11,096 nucleotides of DNA from Flavobacteriaceae bacterium (lineage in GTDB: Bacteria > Bacteroidota > Bacteroidia > Flavobacteriales > Weeksellaceae), in contig JAITOO010000102.1 of the NCBI GenBank assembly GCA_031289875.1, positions 1 through 11,096 of the forward strand, given 5' to 3'. The translations under genes were made by a program, and so were the position numbers. Of the stretch, positions 1 through 6,033 are shown in pieces (the stretch's first letter is position 1; every line of letters starts with the position of its first letter). The notes beneath the pieces were generated by a model. The model saw only the letters and a list, made by a program, of their open reading frames with translations, was not told the origin of the DNA and searched no databases.

Positions 1-5
1 TTTCC

Positions 6-14
6 TATCTTTGC
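6..14 (+). promoter_or_regulatory. Bacteroidota-type -7 promoter box for the coiled-coil/zapA unit
   Basis: The sequence TATCTTTGC is a perfect match to the Bacteroidota -7 consensus TAnnTTTG and ends 34 nt before the ATG at 49. Transcription would be expected to start near position 20, giving a leader of about 28 nt. The matching -33 element would lie off the left edge, so only half of the promoter can be seen. Confidence 0.7.
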
Positions 15-48
15 AAATGAGTTAGAATACAAAAACTTTTGTTCTGAC

Positions 49-345
49 ATGGAAGAAATCAATCAAGAACTAAACCTGATAGAACGTAAAATATCAGAAT
101 TTTCCAATACAAATAAAATTTTATTGGAAAAAATTAAGTACTTGGAAGATTCGCTTTTAAAAAATGAAAATCAACTGATTCTCAAAGAGAAAGAAAATAA
201 AGAATTAGAAGAACAAAATAGAAGATTGAAAACTGTAAACGCATTTTCAGGCAATAACGAGCATAAAAAACTCATGAAATTGCAGATGAACAGAATGATT
301 AGAGAGATAGACACTTGTATTGCAGAACTGAAAAATACTCAATAA
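49..345 (+). CDS. Small coiled-coil protein preceding ZapA
   Basis: This 98-residue protein is almost entirely Lys/Glu/Gln/Asn/Leu-rich heptad-like sequence. Roughly residues 5-62 look like a continuous coiled coil, followed by a short Gly/Asn break (about 67-70) and a second basic amphipathic helix. It has no signal peptide, membrane segment, cysteine motif or catalytic motif. Its stop codon is 1 nt before the zapA start, so the two are almost certainly co-transcribed and probably translationally coupled. A small coiled-coil protein next to ZapA suggests by analogy a ZapB-like partner or FtsZ-ring scaffold, but that is inference from position and shape, since no ZapB family signature can be read. 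The start at 49 fits the promoter box at 6-14. I do not recognise a named family. Confidence 0.82.
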   Translation: MEEINQELNLIERKISEFSNTNKILLEKIKYLEDSLLKNENQLILKEKENKELEEQNRRLKTVNAFSGNNEHKKLMKLQMNRMIREIDTCIAELKNTQ

Positions 346-346
346 G

Positions 347-622
347 ATGCCGCAAAAAGTAACCATACGGATAGCCGGTAGAAATTACCCTCTGACGGTG
401 CAAGAGGAAGAGGAAGAAGTATTGAGGAACGCTGCAAAAAAAATCGAAAAATATGTTCAGAATTTTGAAAAAAATTACAACATTTTCGACAAACAAGATG
501 CCTTGGCGATGAGTGCACTGCAACTCGCCTCCGAGTTGGAAAATTTTTTAAAAGAACATGACGACGAACAAAAAGAAATCTTGCATAAATTAAAAAAAAT
601 TCGTACCTTGGTTTCGAGTTAA
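347..622 (+). CDS. zapA: Cell division protein ZapA
   Basis: ZapA is a small cytoplasmic protein that binds FtsZ and promotes bundling of Z-ring protofilaments. The 91-residue length is typical. The N-terminal globular part shows the family pattern: a beta-strand VTIRIAGRNYPL (residues 5-16), then an acidic stretch and a helix containing LRNAAKKIEK (26-35). The diagnostic motif D48-K-Q-D51-A-L-A-M-S-A-L-Q-L-A follows. The C-terminal 35 residues are a charged coiled-coil helix, as expected for the tetramerisation region. The gene sits 1 nt after the coiled-coil gene and is followed by a 6S RNA gene. A zapA-ssrS neighbourhood is also known in Proteobacteria (ygfE/zapA-ssrS), which supports both calls. 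The 20-EEEEE-24 acidic run is slightly unusual but lies in a variable loop. Confidence 0.93.
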   Translation: MPQKVTIRIAGRNYPLTVQEEEEEVLRNAAKKIEKYVQNFEKNYNIFDKQDALAMSALQLASELENFLKEHDDEQKEILHKLKKIRTLVSS

Positions 623-664
623 AAAGCAAAGAAAATCTAACGGTCTTAGACATAAAAAATAGAA

Positions 665-873
665 AAAGATACCTACATTGATTCTAACTCATTTGGTAAA
701 CTCAACAGAATGTAACTGACCGAGTGAACTGTTTTTTTAATGGCGGGCTGCCTCTCATCTTCGGATTGATTTGATAGCAATATCAACAGCAGATTACAAA
801 GAAAAAACATAACTCAAACCTTATTTTTAGGAGTTTACGCATCAGTTATTTAGGATTGGTGTAGGTTTTTTTT
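665..873 (+). ncRNA. ssrS: 6S RNA (Bacteroidota '6S-Flavo' type)
   Basis: 6S RNA imitates an open promoter and sequesters the housekeeping RNA polymerase holoenzyme. The 269-nt gap between zapA and rny folds as a long irregular rod of about 200 nt. Its closing stem pairs 671-687 with 850-866, which is 17 consecutive pairs including G-U pairs. A second perfect 8-bp helix pairs 696-703 with 831-838. An inner helix pairs 711-718 with 790-798 (one bulge). An apical arm pairs 720-727 with 755-764 (bulge at 759-760). The strand opposite carries a small hairpin, TTGATA-GCAA-TATCAA (771-786). A closing stem, an open region and a small 3'-strand hairpin are the hallmarks of 6S RNA. The position beside zapA agrees. 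The 5' end is uncertain: an A-rich stretch at 661-669 could extend the stem against the U-tract. I see no TAnnTTTG box just upstream, so the 5' end may be processed from the zapA transcript. Confidence 0.85.
850..873 (+). terminator. 3' arm of 6S closing stem plus U-tract, likely intrinsic terminator
   Basis: The 3' arm of the 17-bp 6S closing stem (850-866) runs directly into eight T residues (866-873). Once the 6S RNA has folded, this long stem followed by a U-tract has the form of an intrinsic terminator, although the loop it closes is the whole 6S RNA. The rny start codon lies only 18 nt further on, so this element may also limit read-through into rny. Confidence 0.6.
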
Positions 874-891
874 ATAATAAATAAATTAAAT

Positions 892-2463
892 ATGAACACG
901 ATAACAATTATAATTGGACTGGCAGCCTTCATAATAGGCGGAGCAATAGTTTACTTCCTGACCAAAAGCGCATTGAAAAAGCACAATCAGGGATTGATAA
1001 AAAAAACTGAAAATCAAGCAAAAAGCATCATCAAAGAAGCTGAGCAGAAAGGCGAGAACATCAAACAGAAAAGAATGCTCGAAGCCAAAGAAAAATTCTT
1101 GGAACTGAAAACCCAGCACGAGAATCAAGTCAATCAACGAGAGAAAAAAATGCTCGATGCAGAAAAACGAATCAAAGACAAAGAAACCAAACTCAACGAA
1201 GAACTGCATCAAAACAATCTTCAAAAGAAACAAACAGAGCAGATAATTCAAGAAACCACACTAAAAGCCGAAACCTTAGCCAAAAAGCAGGAAGAACTCA
1301 ATCAAATACACAACAGGCAGGTCGAAATACTCGAAAAAATCTCAGGCTATTCCGCCGAAGAAGCCAAAGCCGAAATGGTCGAAGCCCTCAAACAAGAAGC
1401 CCGTACCAAAGCGCAGGTGCAGATACAGACAATCATGGAAGAAGCCCAACTCAACGCCAAATCCGAAGCCAAAAAAATCGTTATTCAAACCATTCAAAGA
1501 ATCGGGACGGAACAAGCAATAGAAAACGCTGTTTCCGTATTCAACATCGAATCAGACGAAATCAAAGGACGAATTATCGGTCGCGAAGGGCGAAATATCA
1601 GAGCATTAGAGGCTGCCACAGGCGTAGAAATCATCGTGGACGACACCCCCGAAGCCATTTTGCTCTCCTGCTTCGACCCTGTCCGCAGAGAAGTTGCACG
1701 GCTTTCGCTCCACCGTCTGGTAACCGACGGACGAATCCACCCCGCAAGAATCGAGGAAATCGTTGCCAAAACCCAGCAGCAGATTGAAGAAGAAATCATT
1801 GAAACAGGCAAACGGACGGTCGTCGAGTTAGGCATTCACGGCTTGCACCCTGAATTGGTGAAGACTGTGGGGAGAATGAAATACCGTTCTTCTTACGGAC
1901 AAAACCTTTTGCAGCACTCTCGTGAAGTTGCCAACATTTCCACCACAATGGCGGCAGAACTCGGTTTAAACGTAAAATTAGCCAAACGCGCAGGTCTGCT
2001 TCATGACATCGGCAAAGTACCGGAACAGGAATCCGAACTTCCACATGCCATTCTCGGAATGCAATGGGCAGAAAAATACGGCGAAAACCCCGAAGTAGTC
2101 AATGCTATCGGAGCGCATCACGATGAAATTGAGATGAAATCCCTGCTCTCGCCGATAATTCAAGTCGCCGACGCTATTAGCGGAGCGAGACCGGGCGCAA
2201 GACGACAAATCGTTGAAACCTACATCCAACGGCTTAAAGATTTAGAAAACATTGCTTTAAGTTTTGACGGCGTAACCACCGCCTACGCAATTCAGGCGGG
2301 GCGAGAACTGCGGGTTATGGTTCAGAGCGAGAAAATCAACGACCAGCGAGCAGCACAGCTTTCCTTTGAAATCAGTGAGAAAATTCAAAACGACCTGACC
2401 TATCCCGGACAGGTGAAAATCACCGTAATTCGTGAAACGAGAGCCATAAACATCGCAAGATAA
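892..2463 (+). CDS. rny: Ribonuclease Y (membrane-anchored endoribonuclease)
   Basis: RNase Y starts mRNA decay by cutting single-stranded RNA at the inner face of the membrane. The 523-residue length is normal for the family. In order the protein has one N-terminal membrane segment (about residues 4-24), a long Lys/Glu/Gln coiled coil (about 25-200), a KH RNA-binding domain with the GxxG loop G230-R-E-G233 inside [20 protein letters not shown] (225-244), and a metal-dependent HD domain. The HD domain carries the signature G368-L-L-H371-D372-I-G-K and a following G-A-H409-H410-D-E. All key residues are present, so the enzyme should be active. The ATG at 892 leaves the membrane anchor intact and lies 18 nt after the 6S RNA U-tract. 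No TAnnTTTG promoter is evident in that gap, so transcription probably comes from read-through or from a promoter hidden within the 6S gene. An intrinsic terminator follows the stop. Confidence 0.97.
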   Translation: MNTITIIIGLAAFIIGGAIVYFLTKSALKKHNQGLIKKTENQAKSIIKEAEQKGENIKQKRMLEAKEKFLELKTQHENQVNQREKKMLDAEKRIKDKETKLNEELHQNNLQKKQTEQIIQETTLKAETLAKKQEELNQIHNRQVEILEKISGYSAEEAKAEMVEALKQEARTKAQVQIQTIMEEAQLNAKSEAKKIVIQTIQRIGTEQAIENAVSVFNIESDEIKGRIIGREGRNIRALEAATGVEIIVDDTPEAILLSCFDPVRREVARLSLHRLVTDGRIHPARIEEIVAKTQQQIEEEIIETGKRTVVELGIHGLHPELVKTVGRMKYRSSYGQNLLQHSREVANISTTMAAELGLNVKLAKRAGLLHDIGKVPEQESELPHAILGMQWAEKYGENPEVVNAIGAHHDEIEMKSLLSPIIQVADAISGARPGARRQIVETYIQRLKDLENIALSFDGVTTAYAIQAGRELRVMVQSEKINDQRAAQLSFEISEKIQNDLTYPGQVKITVIRETRAINIAR

Positions 2464-2479
2464 GAATGTTACTATAATC

Positions 2480-2514
2480 AAATCAGTTTGTTTTCAAACT
2501 CAAACTGATTTTTT
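2480..2514 (+). terminator. Intrinsic terminator after rny
   Basis: A perfect 11-bp inverted repeat pairs 2480-2490 (AAATCAGTTTG) with 2501-2511 (CAAACTGATTT), separated by a 10-nt loop. The T residues run from 2509 to 2514. It lies 16 nt after the rny stop codon. This is the clearest stand-alone terminator in the window. The stem is rather AT-rich. Confidence 0.85.
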
Positions 2515-2546
2515 ATGATTATTGGTCAAGATTTGAAAAAATAATA

Positions 2547-3365
2547 ATGCAAGAAAAACTAAAATACCTGCTTGCCGTGCTGTTTTTCCTACCTTTCGGA
2601 ATGAAAGCGCAGAAATTTGTCCTGCAAGACAGCCTAAAAATTAATATTCCCAAAGACTGTGTTTTTCTTCGAGCGGATATTTTTAACAATCTGTATTTTA
2701 AATCATTGGAAGAAAATACGCTGTTTAAATACAATTCCGCAGAAAAAAAATCGGTGGCACTGAAAAATTTCACCGACAACCAAAAACTGTTCGTCGTCAA
2801 TCCGTTTTTCCTCGTAGTTTTGGACAAAATCAGCAGAACATTAAAATTTTATGACGACAAATTCGTCCGTACCCAAGACGATGTACCGCTTCCGCACGGC
2901 GATTTTATAAACATAAATTCTATTTTCGTCAAGGATAACAGCTTGTTGTGGTATTTCGCACAAGGCTTTGTGCAGTTTAATTACCGCACGCAGACGGCGA
3001 TTTCCTACACCAATTCCATTTCCGGTTTGATTGAAAATCTTGATGTCGAAGACTCTTATAACTACAAGAAAAACAACTATTTACTCCTAAAAAACCGTCA
3101 AGATTCGCTCGGCAGCCGCCAAATTCTTCGCTTGTCCCCTGACGGGACAATATCGGAACGGAAAATTCAGCAATTGAAACAGTATTTCTTTGGAAACAAT
3201 ATTTTTTCTTGGACAGATGCGGACACAATATATTTCTATAATTTTGAAAATGAGGAGATTAAAAAGGCAGAACTTCCTCAGAAAGACGGCGGATATTATT
3301 TTTTTAATCAACAATTATTTCTGTGGCAACCACAGGTTATGTATCTTTACACTTTGGAAAATTAA
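2547..3365 (+). CDS. Secreted protein of unknown function, possibly beta-propeller-like
   Basis: This 272-residue protein begins with a clear signal peptide: Lys4 and Lys6, a hydrophobic core LLAVLFFLPFG (8-18), and a likely cleavage after M-K-A21. The absence of a lipobox cysteine suggests a periplasmic rather than lipoprotein fate. The mature part is rich in short aromatic beta-strand patterns spaced about 40 residues apart, such as NLYFKS (about 50-55), FLVVLDKISRTLKFYDD (about 91-107), LLWYFAQGFVQFNYRTQ (about 132-148) and DTIYFYNF (about 225-232). This periodicity resembles degenerate propeller blades, but it is inferred by eye and no blade consensus is certain. I cannot name a family. 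It lies 15 nt before the nitroreductase gene and probably heads an operon that continues to rimO. No strong promoter is visible between it and the rny terminator. Confidence 0.85.
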   Translation: MQEKLKYLLAVLFFLPFGMKAQKFVLQDSLKINIPKDCVFLRADIFNNLYFKSLEENTLFKYNSAEKKSVALKNFTDNQKLFVVNPFFLVVLDKISRTLKFYDDKFVRTQDDVPLPHGDFININSIFVKDNSLLWYFAQGFVQFNYRTQTAISYTNSISGLIENLDVEDSYNYKKNNYLLLKNRQDSLGSRQILRLSPDGTISERKIQQLKQYFFGNNIFSWTDADTIYFYNFENEEIKKAELPQKDGGYYFFNQQLFLWQPQVMYLYTLEN

Positions 3366-3380
3366 AAATTACGTTAAAAA

Positions 3381-4007
3381 ATGGATTTAATCGAAAGACT
3401 TCAATGGAGACACGCCGTCAAAGCGATGAACGGCAAACGAGTTCCCGAAGAAAAAATAGACCGCATTTTAGAAGCCGCAAGGCTTGCTCCGTCCGGCAAC
3501 GGCTTGCAACCGATTGAAATTTTTGTGATAACCAATCAGGAAATCAAAGACAAAATCAAAAAAGCAGCAATCAATCAAATACAAGTTTCTACCTGCTCTC
3601 ATCTTTTGGTTTTTGCGGCATGGAACAGATTTACCGCTGAAAACATCAATGAAACCTTTGATTTTATGAAAAATGTGGACGGCAGAGATACTCCCGAAGA
3701 CTATAAACAGCACGTAATAAAAAGCTATACGGAAAGAAACGCAAAAGAACAATCTGCCATGGCAGACAATCAGGCTTTCATTGCCCTTGGAATTGCCGTA
3801 GCTGCGGCAGCCTTTGAAACTCTGGATTCCTGCCCGATGACGGGTTTTTCTCCTGACGAAGTCGATAAAATATTGAACCTCAAAGAAAAAGATTTGCACA
3901 GCGTGGCTTTGCTTCCGATAGGTTACAGAGATTCCGAACAGGATTGGAACGAAAAACTTCCGAAAGCACGAAAACCGAAAGAAAAATTTATCACTAAAAT
4001 TAATTAA
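3381..4007 (+). CDS. NfsB-like NAD(P)H-dependent FMN nitroreductase
   Basis: Members of this family use FMN and NAD(P)H to reduce nitroaromatics, quinones or pteridines in two-electron steps in the cytoplasm. The 208-residue protein can be aligned by eye along its length with Escherichia coli NfsB. W-R10-H11-A-V-K14-A-M matches the FMN-phosphate-binding RHSTKAF segment. A-R-L-A-P-S-G-N-G-L-Q-P (33-44) matches the SPSSTNSQP region. V-D-G-R-D-T-P-E (99-106) matches the central D-G-R-x-x-T-P. L-G-I-A-V-A-A-A-A-F-E-T-L-D-S-C-P-M-T-G-F (136-156) matches the second cofactor segment. The C-terminal L-P-I-G-Y-R and L-P-K-A-R-K-P strings are also characteristic. The physiological substrate cannot be read from sequence. 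It sits 15 nt after the secreted unknown and 12 nt before the deoxynucleoside kinase, which suggests one operon without an obvious shared pathway. Confidence 0.9.
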   Translation: MDLIERLQWRHAVKAMNGKRVPEEKIDRILEAARLAPSGNGLQPIEIFVITNQEIKDKIKKAAINQIQVSTCSHLLVFAAWNRFTAENINETFDFMKNVDGRDTPEDYKQHVIKSYTERNAKEQSAMADNQAFIALGIAVAAAAFETLDSCPMTGFSPDEVDKILNLKEKDLHSVALLPIGYRDSEQDWNEKLPKARKPKEKFITKIN

Positions 4008-4019
4008 AATACTGACAAT

Positions 4020-4634
4020 ATGCACCTTGCTATTACAGGAAACATCGGCGCGGGCAAAACAACGCTGACCCAATTGTTGGCAAAAAATTACAAATGGACG
4101 GCACAATACGAAGACACAGAAGACAATCCGTATCTTGATGATTTTTATTACGATATGGCAAAATGGTCGTTCAATTTACAGATTTATTTTCTCAGCTCCC
4201 GATTCCGGCGGATTAAAGAAATTCAGGAAAGCGGAAAAAATATCATTCAAGACAGAACTATTTACGAAGATGCTTACATTTTCGCTGCCAACCTCCACGA
4301 TATGGGCTTGATGCAAACACGCGACCACAATAACTATCTGAATCTCTTTCACTTGATGAAAGATTACATTCAGCCGCCCGACCTGCTGATTTACCTCCGA
4401 GCTTCCATCCCCACGCTGGTTGACCAAATTCAAAAACGAGGACGTGAGTACGAGGCTTCCATCAGCATTGATTACCTCAACCGATTGAATGACAAATATG
4501 AAGAATGGATCGACAATTACAAAGAAGGCAAACTGCTGATTATCGAAACCGACAACCTTGAATTTGTTGATAATGAGGCAGATTTAGGCTTTATCATCGA
4601 CCAAATCGAATCACAAATACATGGACTTTTTTAA
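4020..4634 (+). CDS. Deoxynucleoside kinase (dNK/dGK-dAK family)
   Basis: This enzyme phosphorylates deoxynucleosides with ATP in the salvage of DNA precursors. The 204-residue protein starts directly with the P-loop G7-N-I-G-A-G-K13-T-T-L, which supports the ATG at 4020. Other family marks are Glu31 in the Y-E-D-T-E-D-N-P-Y-L segment, which lies where the catalytic base is usually found. The D78-R79-T-I-Y-E83 motif (the family's DRS/ERS motif) follows, and then the Arg-rich lid K-R140-G-R142-x-x-E145. The length and DR-T/RGRxYE pattern fit the bacterial dAK/dGK type better than thymidine kinase. The exact base preference (dA, dG or dC) cannot be settled by reading. The gene lies 12 nt after the nitroreductase gene. 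A 94-nt gap made of a phased AT-rich repeat separates it from rimO. Confidence 0.93.
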   Translation: MHLAITGNIGAGKTTLTQLLAKNYKWTAQYEDTEDNPYLDDFYYDMAKWSFNLQIYFLSSRFRRIKEIQESGKNIIQDRTIYEDAYIFAANLHDMGLMQTRDHNNYLNLFHLMKDYIQPPDLLIYLRASIPTLVDQIQKRGREYEASISIDYLNRLNDKYEEWIDNYKEGKLLIIETDNLEFVDNEADLGFIIDQIESQIHGLF

Positions 4635-4728
4635 TTGACAAATGGGTTAATTGCTTGATTAGCAAAATGCCCAACCATTAATTTTTAATTTACTCATTTT
4701 CAAATTTTCAAATTTTCTCATTGAATTT
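4633..4728 (+). repeat. AT-rich octamer-phased intergenic repeat
   Basis: The whole gap between the deoxynucleoside kinase and rimO reads as about twelve 8-nt units of the loose form (A/G)ATT followed by variable bases. The right half is the most regular: units starting at 4680, 4688, 4696, 4704, 4712 and 4720 all begin with ATT, and the two at 4696 and 4704 are identical (ATTTTCAA). The array overlaps the kinase stop codon by 2 nt and ends directly before the rimO ATG at 4729. Degenerate arrays of this TCAAATTT flavour are something I associate with flavobacterial intergenic regions. The left half (4633-4679) is much more degenerate. Confidence 0.6.
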
Positions 4729-6030
4729 ATGCGCACAAAATCAACAGGAAAGAAAAAAATAAATATCATCACGCTGGGCTGCTCCAAAAATCTTTACGAT
4801 TCGGAAGTGCTTATGAATCAGCTTAAAGCAAACGGAAAACCCGTCGTCCACGAACAATCGGGCGAAATTGTTGTCATCAACACTTGCGGATTTATCGACA
4901 ACGCAAAAGAAGAAAGCATCAACACAATTTTGGAATATGTCGCCAGAAAAGAAAAGGGAGAAGTTGAAAAAATTTTCGTAACCGGATGCCTTTCTGAAAG
5001 ATACAAACTCGATTTGGAAAAAGAAATCCCCAATGTTGATAAATATTTCGGGACGAGGGATTTACCGCTTTTGTTGAAAGCGCTCAACGCAGATTACAAA
5101 CGCGAACTCGTTGGCGAAAGGCTCACCGCAACGCCCCGCCACTATGCCTACCTGAAAATTTCCGAAGGCTGCGACCGTCCGTGTTCGTTTTGTGCAATTC
5201 CGCTGATTCGCGGCAAACACGTCTCCACTCCCATCGAAGTTCTGGTCAATGAAGCACGAAATATGGCGAAAAACGGAACAAAAGAACTGATTTTAATTGC
5301 GCAGGATTTAACTTATTACGGTTTAGATATTTACAAACGCCGCGCGTTGGCAGATTTGCTGAAAGAATTGGTAAAAATCGACGGGATTGATTGGATTCGA
5401 CTGCATTACGCCTTCCCGACAGGATTTCCCGAAGAGGTTTTGGACGTGATGAACCGCGAACCAAAAATCTGCAATTATTTAGACATTCCGTTGCAACACA
5501 TTTCAGACAAACTTTTAAAATCCATGAAACGGGGAACGACAAAAGAAAAAACCCTTTTGCTGTTGCAGAAATTCCGTGAAAAAATTCCGAATATTGCCTT
5601 GAGAACCAGCCTGATAGTCGGATACCCAAACGAAACGGAGGAAGATTTTGAAGAATTGAAATCTTGGGTTGCCGAACAAAAGTTCGACCGCTTGGGCTGT
5701 TTCATTTATTCGCATGAGGAAAATACGCCTGCTTTTGCGCTGAAAGACAACGTTCCTCACGAAGAAAAAATCCGCAGAATGAACGAAATCATGGAGTTGC
5801 AGGCACAGATTTCTTTTAATCTCAACCAAGAAAAAATCGGAAAAATTTTTAAAACACTGATTGACAGAAAAGAAGGCGGCTATTTTATCGGCAGAACTGA
5901 ATTTGATTCTCCTGATGTGGACAACGAAGTTTTGATTTCCGCAGAAAACGCCAATATGTCCATTGGAAACTTTGTAAACGTGAAAGTTACGTCGGCAGAA
6001 GATTTTGATTTATATGGAGAATTAATATGA
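4729..6030 (+). CDS. rimO: Ribosomal protein uS12 methylthiotransferase RimO
   Basis: RimO is a radical-SAM enzyme that adds a methylthio group to a conserved aspartate of ribosomal protein S12. The 433-residue length is typical. The N-terminal UPF0004 domain carries the three cysteines of the auxiliary iron-sulfur cluster: T-L-G-C18-S-K-N, N-T-C53-G-F and T-G-C87-L-S-E. The radical-SAM cluster is bound by C148-D-R-P-C152-S-F-C155. After the barrel come L-I-V-G-Y-P-N-E-T-E-E-D-F and F-I-Y-S-H-E-E-N-T-P-A, which separate RimO from the tRNA enzyme MiaB. A TRAM domain forms the last ~65 residues. The start MRTKS is the form I recall from flavobacterial RimO. The phased repeat touches the start codon, so no separate ribosome-binding site can be distinguished. 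The gene ends 3 bp from the convergent dsbD. Confidence 0.97.
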   Translation: MRTKSTGKKKINIITLGCSKNLYDSEVLMNQLKANGKPVVHEQSGEIVVINTCGFIDNAKEESINTILEYVARKEKGEVEKIFVTGCLSERYKLDLEKEIPNVDKYFGTRDLPLLLKALNADYKRELVGERLTATPRHYAYLKISEGCDRPCSFCAIPLIRGKHVSTPIEVLVNEARNMAKNGTKELILIAQDLTYYGLDIYKRRALADLLKELVKIDGIDWIRLHYAFPTGFPEEVLDVMNREPKICNYLDIPLQHISDKLLKSMKRGTTKEKTLLLLQKFREKIPNIALRTSLIVGYPNETEEDFEELKSWVAEQKFDRLGCFIYSHEENTPAFALKDNVPHEEKIRRMNEIMELQAQISFNLNQEKIGKIFKTLIDRKEGGYFIGRTEFDSPDVDNEVLISAENANMSIGNFVNVKVTSAEDFDLYGELI

Positions 6031-6033
6031 AAA

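Noticed and set aside
886..1251. Long minus-strand open frame opposite the rny coiled-coil region, with many Phe and Leu
   Set aside because: It is the antisense reading of Lys/Glu/Gln-rich codons. Such regions give Phe/Leu-rich shadow frames, and the forward gene is certain.
2520..2546. Weak -7-like AAGATTTG just before the secreted unknown gene
   Set aside because: It lacks the TA of TAnnTTTG and has no -33 partner. It is too close to the ATG to be convincing.
3468..4106. 212-codon minus-strand frame across the nitroreductase gene
   Set aside because: It is a shadow of a well-supported forward gene. It has no family motif and overlaps two forward genes.
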